Shown piece by piece: positions 21,248 through 34,000 of a stretch of DNA of 64,000 nt; the stretch's first letter is position 1; the number at the start of each line of letters is the position of its first letter. The position numbers and the translations under genes are program-made. The stretch covers positions 16,502,607 through 16,566,606 of the forward strand of contig NC_026656.2 in the NCBI RefSeq assembly GCF_000004075.3, given 5' to 3'. Under the pieces are notes generated by a model that did not search any database, had not been told where the DNA came from, and was given only the letters and a program-made list of their open reading frames with translations. Source of the stretch: Cucumis sativus (Eukaryota > Streptophyta > Magnoliopsida > Cucurbitales > Cucurbitaceae).

Positions 21248-23470
21248 AATAAGGGGACGTGAGGTTGTGGTGCTGATCGATGGGGGAGCCACGCACAATT
21301 TTATTGCAGAAGAGGTAGTCAAAGAGCTAAAAATTTCAGTAGAAACCATGGATGCATATGGGGTTGTTATGGGAACCGGAGGCGTAGTCCAAGCAACCAG
21401 TGTTGTAAGGATGTAAACCTGACAATCGCCAATTTATCAATCACTCACGATTTTCTCCCTCTACCACTGGGAGTGCCGACGTTATATTAGGAGTTACTTG
21501 GTTGGAAATGTTAGGGAAAGTAGTTTTTTATTACAAGTTGTCGGAGATGGAATTCTCACTGGGTGAATGGGTGGTAATTCTTCAAGGGGATAGAAGTTTA
21601 GTAAGATCCCAAGTGTCACTGAAATCGATAATGAAAACCTTTGAGAAGGAAGATCAAGGCGTGTCAATCGAATTAAGTGCAGTTGTACAGTGGGGAGTGG
21701 GCGAAGCAAGGGAACACATAGCAGACTACTTGAGTAAACTACAACCAGAAATTCATAAAGTTCTTCAGTCCTTTAGCGTTGTGTTTGAACCAAGCAATCA
21801 ATTACCCCCACCAGGGGCTCGTGCAGTGAACGTGCGCCCGTATCGTTATCCCCAATTTTAGAAAGATGAGATAGAGAAACTAGTTAAGGAAATGCTGCTA
21901 GCCGGAATAATTCAGCCAAGCAAAAGTGCCTTTTCAGTGCTCCTTGTTCAGAAAAAGGATGGTAGCTGGCGATTTTGCGTTGATTACCGAGCACTGAATC
22001 TTGCCACTATACCAGATAAGTATCTGATTCCTGTTGTTGATGAACTGTTAGACAAATTATTTGGGGCAACCATATTCTCCAAAATTGATTTAAAGTTAGG
22101 TTATCAGCAAATTCGGGTGCGGGCAGCCGATGTTCACAAAACAGCGTTTCGAACCCACGAGGGGCCCTATGAATTCCTTGTGATGCTGTTTGGGTTGAAA
22201 CGCTCCGCAACATTCCAATCAATCATGAGTGATGTTCTTCGCCCATATTTACGCAAGTTTGTTTTGGTTTTCTTTGATGACATCTTAATTTACAGCAAGT
22301 CCTTGGACGAGCATTTGCACCAATTGGCAATGGTTTTGGAAACTCTAGTAGCTCATCAACTGGTAGCCAACTTTAAAAAATGCCAATTTGCGGTTGACAA
22401 AATTGAATACTTGGGCCATGTTATTTCTTCAGAGGGGTGGCAGCGGATCCAACAAAAATAGAAGCGATGGTTAAATGGCCAGCACCCAAGAACGTGAAGG
22501 AGCTAGGTGGATTTTTTGGGGCTAACGGGGTATTATCGGAAATTCGTTGCAAACTACGGTTCTATTGTGCTGCCCCCTTGACACAACTGTTAAAAAAAGG
22601 TAACTTTAAGTGGAATGAGACGACCGAGAACGCATTTCAGCAGTTAAAAGTCAGCAATGATGTCTGTCCCGATGCTAGGTATTCCTGATTTTTCACAAAG
22701 TTTTGTGCTGGAAACTGATGCTTCGGGTGTGGGTATTGGGGCTGTCCTAATGCAAAATCAACGACCAGTGGCCTTTTTCAGTCAAGCTTTACCTATTACC
22801 CATAGGTTTAAGGCTGTTTATGAACGGGAGCTTATGGCAATAGTGCTGGCTGTTCAAAAATGGCGACCATATCTATTGGGTAAGCCTTTTGTGGTGCGTA
22901 CAGATCAGAAAAGTTTGAAGTTTCTTCTTGAACAACGGGCTATCGGGGAGAATATCAGAGATGGATCGCTAAACTATTGGGGTATGATTTTGTGATTGAG
23001 TACAAGAAAGGATTGGAAAACAAAGCGGCCGATGCCTTATAGAGATTACCACCGGTATTTGAATTGGGCCTCGTAAGTATTGTGGGCGGGCTAAACCCTT
23101 CGGTTTTCATCGATCAAGTGGCTGGAAATGAATCTCTTAACAATATTCGATTATCCTTGATAAATGGACAGCCAGCTCCAGATGGATATTTGCTACAAGG
23201 AGGAGGATTCACCTAATATTACTTTATTATTAGCTGAGTTCCATAACAGCCCGATAGGGGGACATCATGGTGCATTGAAAACATATCAAAGGCTAGCAAG
23301 GGAGGTCTATTGGCGAGGTATGAAAGCCCATATCCGCACCTATGTTGCTGAATGTTCCGTGTGTCAGCAAGCCAAATACTTGTCTTTAACTCCGGCTGGT
23401 TTCCTTCAAGCATTACCCATTCCGGACCGTGTGTGGGAAGATATTAGTATGGATTTTATTGAGGGCCTCC
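21248..23470 (+). pseudogene. Ty3/Gypsy element B, protease to integrase start (copy 1)
   Basis: Domains run in order. Aspartic protease has VVLIDGGATHNFIAEEVVK (21265-21330). RT has [30 protein letters not shown] and a readable active site in [14 protein letters not shown] (about 22260). RNase H has ETDASGVGIGAVLMQ and YERELMAIVLAVQKW. The integrase zinc finger (HH-CC, with GGHHGALKTYQRL and CSVCQQAK) is followed by the first catalytic Asp in MDFIEGL. Gag is missing. There are frameshifts near 21430, 21858 and 22440, and a stop after RNase H. At 23471 integrase is cut and LTR sequence starts. Confidence 0.92.
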
Positions 23471-23785
23471 ACAGTTAGTTACAGGGGGAGGTTAAAAGGG
23501 AGAGATGGAAGGAAAGATGGGGGTTGGTTAATCAGTTTCTGGAAGTGGAGGGGCTGTATTTTCTGGAGAGCAGAATTACAGAAGTTGTTCAGTTACTTTA
23601 ATCTTAGAAAGTGTTTTCCATTATCCTAAACTACTTTTGATGTTTGAATGTTTTATTTTATACTTGGTTATTGTCTGTAATAGTACTTGTTTGTTCGGTG
23701 TTTTCAAGACTGGTTTGAGTATTGTATTCTGTAATAGTTTGGTTGCTTAATGAACAAATAAGAACCATTACTTGGTGTTCTATCA
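23471..23785 (+). mobile_element. Truncated Gypsy LTR, 3' portion
   Basis: This is identical in layout to the inner part and end of the LTR at 37368-37788. It lacks the first 106 bp of that LTR and ends GGTGTTCTATCA. It is fused on its left to GypB integrase. Confidence 0.88.
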
Positions 23786-23859
23786 GCTTCTCAATCAAGC
23801 ATACACATCTCAATAAGGTATTATACATGCAATCAAACAATCACAACATACATACCATT

Positions 23860-25440
23860 TACTCAAAACGACCTAAAACATGCTCAAAACGACCTAAAAC
23901 GTGCTCAAAACGTGTCTAACTTTCACTGCAACTTTCAAAACGACCTAAAACAGCTTACGTGCAGGTTCGTAACTCATAACCTACGAAAAAAGTTCAAATA
24001 TTGTGAAAAAAGCACTACAAGACCCAAAATGGCAACCAAGTGTGTAAGTGCAACAAACTTAGTTCAAACCAACCTAAAACGTGCTCAAAACGTGTCTAGG
24101 TATTACTTGAGTTTTCAAAACGACCTAGCAAATCCTAAGGGTAAGTTCGTAACTCATAATCTACCGAAAAGGTTGAAAAAAGCATTTCAAGACCAAAAAT
24201 GACAACCATGTGTGTAAGTGCAACAAACTCAATCTAACCTAAAATGTATTCAAAACGTGTGTAAGTATCACTTGAATTTTCAAAACGACCCAGCAATGCT
24301 TAAGTGTAAGTTTGTAACTCACAACCTACCAAAATTTCAAAAAGTGTGAAAAAAGTACTTCAAGACCCAACATGTCAATCAAATGTGTTTAAAACTTAGT
24401 GTCAAACCAACCTAAAACGAGTTCAAAACGTGTCTAAGTATCACTTGAACTTTCAAAACGACCTAAAAAAGCTTACGTGTAGGTTCGTAACTCATAACCT
24501 ACGAAAAAAGTTCAAATAGAGTGAAAAAAGCACTACAAGACCCAAAATGGCAACCAAGTGTGTAAGTGCAACAAACTTAGTTCAAACCAACCTAAAACAT
24601 GCTCAAAACGTGTCTAGGTATTACTTGAGTTTTCAAAACGATCTAGCAAATCCTAAGTGTAAGTTAGTAACTCATAATCTACCAAAAAGGTTGAAAAAAG
24701 CATTTCAAGACCAAAAATGACAACCAAGTGCAACAAACTCAATCTAACCTAAAATGTATTCAAAACGTGTGTAAGTATCACTTGAATTTTCAAAACGACC
24801 AAGCAATGCTTAAGTGTAAGTTTGTAACTCACAACCTACCAAAATTTCAAAAAGTATGAAAAAAGTACTTCAAGACCCAACATGTCAATCAAATGTGTGT
24901 AAAACTTAGTTTCAAACCAACCTAAAACGAGTTCAAAACGTGTCTAAGTTTCACTTGAACTTTCAAAACGACCTAACAAATATTCAATACAAGTTCATAA
25001 GTCATAACCTAGAAAAAAGTTCAAAATTTTTGAAAAAGACACTCCAAAACCCAAAATGTCAAGTGTGTAAGTGCAACGAACTTAGTTCTATACAAACCTA
25101 ACAAGTATTCAAAACACGTATAAGTTTTCGAACACCCTAACAACGCTTAAGTGTAAGTTTATAACTCATAACTTACCAAAAATTTCAAAAAGTGTGAAAA
25201 AAAATCTTTCAAGACTCAAAATGGCAACCATGGCTGTATGCAAAACTAACTTAGTTTGTAACAACCTAAAAGGTGTTCAAAAAATGTTTTAAGTATCACT
25301 CGAACTTTAAAAATGACCTAATAATGCTTTAGTGTTACTTCATAACTCATAACCTACCAAAAAGTTCAAAAAATGTAGAAAAAGCACTCCAAAATCCAAA
25401 ATGGCAACCAAGTGTGTAAGTGCAACAAGCTTAGTCCCAA
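23860..25440. repeat. Satellite array 1 (monomers about 157-180 bp, trimeric order)
   Basis: Monomers carry CAAAACGTG, CAAAACGACCTA, TTCGTAACTCATAA, CTACC/GAAAAA and CAAGACC. Counting CAAAACGTG-type starts gives 24086, 24251, 24424, 24604, 24761, 24934, 25110 and 25278. Three variants (TGTCTAGGTATT, TGTGTAAGTATC, TGTCTAAGT) repeat in the same order, making a trimer of about 510-518 bp. No coding function is expected; the ORFs here are by-products. Confidence 0.93.
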
Positions 25441-25444
25441 CTTT

Positions 25445-25980
25445 AAAATTAGTGCGAGTTGGGAAATGTATTAACTCAAGCATGATGTACAAACTTGAAA
25501 CGACTTAAATATTTATTCACCATCACATAAAAACAGTAATTAAATATAGATAACATGTGTAAATAAAGGGAGAATCACGTTTCTAGCAGTAGCTTTAGAG
25601 TAAGACCAAACACCATCCTCCTACTTGTAAATCTGCTCGATTGTCTACTTTGTTCTACACTCGTCATTTCACCGTCTCAGGCCATCCATTGAATTGGCCA
25701 CCCAGCCTTGGCATACAAGAGTATGTCTCAGCCTGTTAACAAATACCACTAAAACTAAGAAAGACAAAGAAAAAAGTTTTCAAAAAATTACCTAACTTTT
25801 AGGTCTTCATGTGACTTTTAAGTTCTTCTGTCTTCTCCTTCAACTCTTTGACAGATTGCTGAAATTATGTGTTTCTGCAATGTTTACCAGAACATGAAAG
25901 ATTCATTACGAACATAAATACCATGAATACAAAGCATGAAGAAATAGTAAAACAGTCAATACAAGAAGAAAAAAGTTCAC
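25445..25980. repeat. Non-satellite spacer of the 2.1-kb macro-repeat, copy 1
   Basis: Unique-looking sequence of about 540 bp recurs after each satellite block (27539, 29636). On the minus strand it has two exon-like pieces. One, after CAG, reads AETYSCMPRLGGQFNGWPE before a TGA. The other reads SVKELKEKTEELKSHMKT, then a stop and GTAATT. These loosely resemble coding exons of plant En/Spm (CACTA) transposases. I hold that assignment weakly. Confidence 0.45.
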
Positions 25981-27535
25981 TTGAAAACGACCTAAAACAG
26001 TATCACTTGAACAAAATGTGTCTAAGTATCACTTGAACTTTCAAAACGACCTAAAACAGCTTACGTGTAGGTTCGTAACTCATAACCTACGAAAAAAGTT
26101 CAAATAGAGTGAAAAAAGCACTACAAGACCCAAAATGGTAACCAAGTGTGTAAGTGCAACAAACTTAGTTCAAACCAACCTAAAACGTGCTCAAAACGTG
26201 TCTAGGTATTACTTGAGTTTTCAAAACGACCTAGCAAATCCTAAATGTAGGTTTGTAACTCATAATCTACCAAAAAGGTTGAAAAAAGCATTTCAAGACC
26301 AAAAATGACAACCAAGTGCAACAAACTCAATCTAACCTAAAATGTATTCAAAACGTGTGTACGTATCACTTGAATTTTCAAAACGACCCAGCAATGCTTA
26401 AGTGTAAGTTTGTAACTCACAACCTACCAAAATTTCAAAAAGTGTGAAAAAAGTACTTCAAGACCCAACATGTCAATCAAATGTGTTTAAAACTTAGTGT
26501 CAAACCAACCTAAAACGAGTTCAAAACGTGTCTAAGTATCACTTGAACTTTCAAAACGACCTAAAAAAGCTTACGTGTAGGTTCGTAACTCATAACCTAC
26601 GAAAAAAGTTCAAATAGAGTGAAAAAAGCACTACAAGACCCAAAATGGCAACCAAGTGTGTAAGTGCAACAAACTTAGTTCAAACCAACCTAAAACGTGC
26701 TCAAAACGTGTCTAGGTATTACTTAAGTTTTCAAAACGACTAGCAAATCCTAAGTGTAAGTTCGTAACTCATAATCTACCAAAAAGGTTGAAAAAAGCAT
26801 TTCAAGACCAAAAATGACAACCAAGTGCAACAAACTCAATCTAACCTAAAATGTATTCAAAACGTGTGTAAGTATCACTTGAATTTTCAAAACGACCCAG
26901 CAATGCTTAAGTGTAAGTTTGTAACTCACAACCTACCAAAATTTCAAAAAGTACGAAAAAAGTACTTCAAGACCCAACATGTCAATCAAATGTGTGTAAA
27001 ACTTAGTTTCAAACCAACCTAAAACGAGTTCAAAACGTGTCTAAGTTTCACTTGAACTTTCAAAAGGACCTAACAAATATTCAATACAAGTTCATAAGTC
27101 ATAACCTAGAAAAAGTTCAAAATTTTTGAAAAAGACACTCCAAAACCCAAAATGTCAAGTGTGTAAGTGCAACGAACTTAGTTCTATACAAACCTAACAA
27201 GTATTCAAAACACGTATAAGTTTTCGAACAACCTAACAACGCTTAAGTGTAAGTTTATAACTCATAACTTACCAAAAATTTCAAAAAGTGTGAAAAAAAA
27301 TCTTTCAAGACTCAAAATGGCAACCATGGCTGTATGCAAAACTAACTTAGTTTGTAACAACCTAAAAGGTGTTCAAAAAATGTTTTAAGTATCACTCGAA
27401 CTTTAAAAATGACCTAATAATGCTTTAGTGTTACTTCATAACTCATAACTACCAAAAAGTTCAAAAAATGTAGAAAAAGCACTCCAAAATCCAAAATGGC
27501 AACCAAGTGTGTAAGTGCAACAAGCTTAGTCCAAC
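25981..27535. repeat. Satellite array 2
   Basis: The same monomers and trimeric order as array 1. It begins TTGAAAACGACC at 25981. Spacer-to-spacer distance to the next unit is 2094 bp. Confidence 0.92.
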
Positions 27536-27538
27536 TTT

Positions 27539-28074
27539 AAAATTAGTGCGAGTTGGGAAATGTATTAACTCAAGCATGATGTACAAACTTGAAACGACTT
27601 AAATATTTATTCACCATCACATAAAAACAGTAATTAAATATAGATAACATGTGTAAATAAAGGGAGAATCACCTTTCTAGCAGTAGCTTTAGAGTAAGAC
27701 CAAACACCATCCTCCTACTTGTAAATCTGCTCGATTGTCTACTTTGTTCTACACTCGTCATTTCACCGTCTCAGGCCATCCATTGAATTGGCCACCCAGC
27801 CTTGGCATACAAGAGTATGTCTCAGCCTGTTAACAAATACCACTAAAACTAAGCAAGACAAAGAAAAAAGTTTTCAAAAAATTACCTAACTTTTAGGTCT
27901 TCATGTGACTTTTAAGTTCTTCTGTCTTCTCCTTCAACTCTTTGACAGATTGCTGAAATTATGTGTTTCTGCAATGTTTACCAGAACATGAAAGATTCAT
28001 TACGAACATAAATACCATGAATACAAAGCATGAAGAAATAGTAAAACAGTCAATACAAGAAGAAAAAAGTTCAC
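27539..28074. repeat. Macro-repeat spacer, copy 2
   Basis: Nearly identical to 25445-25980, with only scattered substitutions. Confidence 0.9.
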
Positions 28075-29635
28075 TTGAAAACGACCTAAAACAGTATCAC
28101 TTGAACAAAATGTGTCTAAGTATCACTTGAACTTTCAAAACGACCTAAAACAGCTTACGTGTAGGTTCGCACCTCATAACCTACGAAAAAAGTTCAAATA
28201 GAGTGAAAAAAGCACTACAAGACCCAAAATGGTAACCAAGTGTGTAAGTGCAACAAACTTAGTTCAAACCAACCTAAAACGTGCTCAAAACGTGTCTAGG
28301 TATTACTTGAGTTTTCAAAACGACCTAGCAAATCCTAAATGTAGGTTTGTAACTCATAATCTACCAAAAAGGTTGAAAAAAGCATTTCAAGACCAAAAAT
28401 GACAACCAAGTGCAACAAACTCAATCTAACCTAAAATGTATTCAAAACGTGTGTACGTATCACTTGAATTTTCAAAACGACCCAGCAATGCTTAAGTGTA
28501 AGTTTGTAACTCACAACCTACCAAAATTTCAAAAAGTGTGAAAAAAGTACTTCAAGACCCAACATGTCAATCAAATGTGTTTAAAACTTAGTGTCAAACC
28601 AACCTAAAACGAGTTCAAAACGTGTCTAAGTATCACTTGAACTTTCAAAACGACCTAAAAAAGCTTACGTGTAGGTTCGTAACTCATAACCTACGAAAAA
28701 AGTTCAAATAGAGTGAAAAAAGCACTACAAGACCCAAAATGGCAACCAAGTGTGTAAGTGCAACAAACTTAGTTCAAACCAACCTAAAACGTGCTCAAAA
28801 CGTGTCTAGGTATTACTTAAGTTTTCAAAACGACCTAGCAAATCCTAAGTGTAAGTTCGTAACTCATAATCTACCAAAAAGGTTGAAAAAAGCATTTCAA
28901 GACCAAAAATGACAACCAAGTGCAACAAACTCAATCTAACCTAAAATGTATTCAAAACGTGTGTAAGTATCACTTGAATTTTCAAAACGACCCAGCAATG
29001 CTTAAGTGTAAGTTTGTAACTCACAACCTACCAAAATTTCAAAAAGTACGAAAAAAGTACTTCAAGACCCAACATGTCAATCAAACGTGTGTAAAACTTA
29101 GTTTCAAACCAACCTAAAACGAGTTCAAAATGTGTCTAAGTATCACTTGAACTTTCAAAAGGACCTAACAAATATTCAATACAAGTTCATAAGTCATAAC
29201 CTAGCAAAAAGTTCAAAATTTTTTAAAAAGACACTCCAAAACCCAAAATGTCAATTGTGTAAGTGCAACGAACTTAGTTCTATACAAACCTAACAAGTAT
29301 TCAAAACATGTATAAGTTTTCAAACAACCTAACAACGCTTAAGTGTAAGTTTATAACTCATAACTTACCAAAAATTTCAAAAAGTGTGAAAAAAAATCTT
29401 TTAAGACTCAAAATGGAAACCATGGCTGTATGTAAAACTAACTTAGTTTGTAACAACCTAAAAGGTGTTCAAAAAATGTTTAAGTATCACTCGAACTTTA
29501 AAAACGACCTAATAATGCTTTAGTGTTACTTCATAACTCATAATCTACCAAAAAGTTCAAAAAATGTAGAAAAAGCACTCCAAAATCCAAAATGGCAACC
29601 AAGTGTGTAAGTGCAACAAACTTAGTCTCAACTTT
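28075..29635. repeat. Satellite array 3
   Basis: The same arrangement as arrays 1 and 2, with slightly more substitutions in the last monomers (for example near 29130-29500). Confidence 0.92.
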
Positions 29636-30125
29636 AAAATTAGTGCGAGTTGGGAAATGTATTAACTCAAGCATGATGTACAAACTTGAAACGACTTAAA
29701 TATTTATTCACCATCACATAAAAACAGTAATTAAATATAGATAACATGTGTAAATAAAGGGAGAATCACCTTTCTAGCAGTAGCTTTAGAGTAAGACCAA
29801 ACACCATCCCCCTACTTGTAAATCTGCTCGATTGTCTACTTTGTTCTACACTCGTCATTTCACCGTCTCAGGCCATCCATTGAATTGGCCACCCAGCCTT
29901 GGCATACAAGAGTATGTCTCAGCCTGTTAACAAATACCACTAAAACTAAGCAAGACTAAGAAAAAAGTTTTCAAAAAATTACCTAACTTTTAGGTCTTCA
30001 TGTGACCTTTAAGTTCTTCTGTCTTCTCCTTCAACTCTTTGACAGATTGCTGAAATTATGTGTTTCTGCAATGTTTACCAGAACATGAAAGATTCATTAC
30101 GAAACTAATTACCATGAATACAAGC
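29636..30125. repeat. Macro-repeat spacer, copy 3 (cut at right end)
   Basis: It matches the other spacers until about 30100, where the sequence leaves the pattern (CGAAACTAATTACCATG) and a LINE end begins. Confidence 0.88.
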
Positions 30126-30890
30126 CATGAAGAAATACAAAGAAGCCTCTTCATTAAGCTGAAAATGAGTAGACAAGACAAAAGATAATACAAAGAAGCC
30201 CTAGGATCAGCTAGTGCACTTGGACATCTCATCTAGGTTGACACCCACTTAGCATTCTCACCATATCGAGACTTAAACCAAAAGACTAAACCAACGACAA
30301 GGTTTAGAATAGATCATACAAACTGCCCAATAACTATACAACATAGATTTAAGACCACTAGAAATCCAAAAGAAATAAAATAAGAGTACAGTAGTGGACT
30401 AAGAATTAAAAATGAAAGTCGGCCAATTATGACTTATATCTTGTATGGAGAAATCTTTGAAGTCTTTTGAAAGAGAGCATCAAGTAGAAGCATTGATTCT
30501 AGCCATTTCGACTCGAGTTGTCCAAGAGGAAGCTTTATTTTGAAATGTTAGTTGATTTTGTTCAAACCAAATTTCTGGTAAAATGGCCTTTACTGCATTT
30601 AACCAAATCAATCTTGGTTTCTTCTTGAGAATGGGACATGAAATAAGCTGGACCACGTTCTCCTAAATCTATAGTCGAAAACCCAATTCAAATGAAGATA
30701 GCCAAGTAAGCCAAACCAACACTTCTTTGCATGTAAGCAGGAGAAGAAAATATGATGTAAATCTTCTAAAGCATGCAAACACAAGGGACAAACATGAGGA
30801 GATAAACTGAGAAAGGGAGGTTTCATTTGCAAAACTTCTGCACAGTTCATAGTCCATTTTGCATTCTCCAAAGTGTGATATTCACTCTTC
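30126..30890 (-). pseudogene. L1 LINE 3' end with RT zinc-binding domain
   Basis: On the minus strand, 30871-30608 encodes the zf-RVT region that follows RT in plant L1 elements: CPLCLHALEDLHHIFFSC with C-C-H-H-C type spacing. The frame ends soon after. The LINE tail continues to about 30126, with a direct repeat ACAAAGAAGCC at about 30137 and 30190 near its end that may be a target-site or internal duplication. Upstream parts of ORF2 are missing (5' truncation at about 30890), as is usual for LINE copies. Confidence 0.75.
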
Positions 30891-31011
30891 TAGGGCTTTT
30901 TGTCTTCCAAATTGTCGAGTACTTTGTTTTCAAGACTGTGTTAGAACCTGTTTTCTGTAAATGTTTGGCTGATTAATAAATTAGTAGAACACACTATTTG
31001 GTGTTCTATCA
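30891..31011 (+). mobile_element. Gypsy 5' LTR, 3' portion, and primer-binding site
   Basis: This LTR fragment ends GGTGTTCTATCA at 31011 and is followed by TTTTGGTATCGTAG, a degenerate Met-tRNA-type primer-binding site. Gag of element A follows at 31052. The left part of the LTR is missing. Confidence 0.75.
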
Positions 31012-31032
31012 TTTTGGTATCGTAGAAATCGA

Positions 31033-34000
31033 ATCTGTGAAGTTCTATATCATGGCTCAAAAGCGAATTGAGGAAAAGTTGGAAATGGTAGATCAAGAAA
31101 TATCCGGCATTCGAGCAGAATTACATGATCTGCCAACAATCAAGGAAAACATGTCATCTTTGGCGAAGAGTATTGAGAGGTTAGGAGTACAGGCTGAGAA
31201 GCAACAACAGCAACCAGAAACACTGTTGAAATATATTGAAGGAATGATCAAAGAGAAGACAACGATGGAAGAAGTACTAGAAGGATCATCAAGTAAAGTT
31301 GACAGCATGGTTGATGTCAGTGATTGGACGATGATGGGAGGAAAATCTGAGGAAAAACATACCAAGTTGGAGGGTGAAGATTCTGCGGGCGACCGAAGCA
31401 AATTTAAAAAAATTGAAATGCCAGTTTTTGTGGGAAATGATCCTGATTCTTGGTTGTTGTTTAGGGCTGAGAGATACTTTCAGATACACAAACTGAGTGA
31501 GTCAGAGAAAATGACTGTGTCCATTATTAGTTTTGATGGAGCAGCTTTGGATTGGTATAAATCTCATGAAGATCGTGAACCGTTTGTTAATTGGGACGAT
31601 TTAAAGAAGAGACTTATTGTTTGATTTCGATCGAGTCGTGAGGGATCAATTCTGGGAAGATTTTTAAAGATCAAGCAAGAAATTACAGTGGAAGAATATC
31701 GGAATTTATTTGACAAATCAGTAGCACCATTGCCTTTTCTACAAAAGGCTGTCTTAGAAGAAACATTTATGAATGGTTTGAAACCATGGATTAAGGCAGG
31801 CATGGAATGTTGGGAACCTATGGGGCTTGCTCAAATGATGAAGTTGGCCCAAAAGATTGAGAACCGAGAAGTGATAAGGGGAGAATCAAGTTTCAAACGT
31901 GCAGCGGATGGAAAATTCCAGGTTTCTGCTTCTTTTAAACCTCAAATTCCTGTGATTTCTAATGATAATAAGTCAGAAGGGATTGTTCCAATGCGGATGA
32001 TTACACTTCGAGGAGTGGCTGGTGAACCTAATCGACGAGAAGGACCACTAAAACGACTTCCTGATGCTGAATTTCAGGCTAGACGTGAGAAAGGTCTCTG
32101 TTTTCGTTGTGAGGAATGATTTTTTGTGGGCCATAAGTGTAAAGTGAAAGATCATAAGGAACTTAGAGTTTTAGTTGTTGGGGCAAATGGGGAAGAACTA
32201 GAAGTAGTTGAAGAAGAGGATTCAGGAAACTTCTGATTATGGGGTTATTTTGGGGTCTGAATCAGCTGTAAAAGGGAAGGGAATTTGTAAACAAGTGGAA
32301 CTGCTATTGGGTGAATGGAAGGTTGTGGATAATTTTCTGCCATTGGAATTGGGGGGGAGTGGATGTCATTCTTGGTATGCAATGGCTACATACATTAGGA
32401 GTAACCGAAGTAGATTGGTGAAAAATTACTTTGACATTCATACAAAATGGGAAGAAGGTTGTATTAAGGGGAGATCCGAGTCATACGAAGGCTAGGGTGA
32501 GTTTGAAGCACATGATGAAGACATGGACAGAACTTGATCAGGGATTTCTGATTGAGTGTGGATCTTTGGAAGGTGGAATGGCATTTGCAGCGATGTATGG
32601 GGTTGATGAAGTGCCTACCACTCATGAGTCTATTCCAGCCGTGTTAGCTAAGAATGAAGATGTTTTTGATTGGCCTGGAGAGTTGCCACCACAATGTACC
32701 ATTGAACATCATATACATCTTAAGAAGGGGACTAATCCAGTCAATGTTCGGCCTTATAGATATGCATACCAGCAAAAGGAGGAGATGGAAAGATTGGTTG
32801 ATGAAATGATGGCATTTGGCATAAAAACCTAGTACTAGTCCATATTCGAGCCCGGTCTTGTTGGTGAAAAAAAAATGGTAGTTGACGGTTTTGTGTAGAT
32901 TACCGTGCGTTGAATAGTGTGACCGTTCCAGACAAGTTTCCTATTCCAGTAGTAGAGGAATTGTTTGATGAACTTAATGGGGCTAATATATTTTCGAAGA
33001 TTGATCTCAAGGCGGGATATCATCAAATTAGAATGTGTAAAAAGGATGTGAAGAAAACAGCTTTTAGAACTCACGAGGGGCATTATGAGTTTCTTGTCAT
33101 GCCTTTTGGGCTCACCAATGCACCATCAACGTTTCAAGCTTTGATGAATAGTATCTTTAAACCTTACCTACGCAGGTTTTCTTAGTCTTTTTTATGATAT
33201 ATTAATTTACAGCAGAAGTTTGGATGAAAATCTTCAACATTTAGAATGGGTGTTAGAGGTGCTGCAGAGAATAAATTATATGCTAATATGCAGCACAAGT
33301 GTGGGTTTGCCAAAATGAAAGTGGAGTATCTTGGCCATATAATTTCGGGCAAGGGTGTAGAGGTTGATCCCGAGAAAATTAGATCTATCAAAGAATGGCC
33401 CGTGCCCACTAATGTCCGTGAAGTTCGTGGATTTCTTGGTTGACAGGATATTATCGAAGATTTGTAATGAATTATGGAAGTGTGGCTGCTCCTTTGACTC
33501 AACTATTGAAGAAAGGAGCATATGAATGGACTGTTGCAGCTGCTGAAGCTTTTGAGAATTTAAAGATGGCTACGATGACTCTCCCAATCTTAGCACTGCC
33601 AGATTTTTCCTTACCATTTGAAATAGAGACCGATGCTTCTGGATACGGGGTAGGTGCTGTCTTAATTCAAAATCATCGGCCAATTGCTTATTTTAGCCAG
33701 ACATTAGCTATGAGGGATCGTGCTAAACCAGTTTATGAACGGGAATTAATGGCTGTAGTTTTGGCTGTGCAACGCTGTAGACCTTATCTTTTGGCAGGAG
33801 GTTTGTAGTGAAAACTGATCAACGATCATTGAAACTTTTATTGGAACAAAGGGTTATCCAACCTCAACATCAGAGGTGGATTGCTAAGCTTCTTGGCTAC
33901 AATTTTGATGTCGTGTATAAACCGGGACTAGAAAACAAAGCAGCAGATGCCTTGTCTCGTGTCCCTCCTACTGCCCAACTTAATCAACTTACTGTTGAGA

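Noticed and set aside
23912..24202. 96-residue ORF with repeated FVTHNL pattern
   Set aside because: The pattern is the satellite monomer read in one frame; it recurs wherever the monomer does.
26825..29523. 65-71-residue ORFs repeated in the arrays
   Set aside because: Also satellite monomers by chance open; start and stop move with single-base changes.
23860..29630. Possible CRISPR-like array
   Set aside because: Repeats are adjacent monomers without unique spacers of constant length, and the genome is a plant's.
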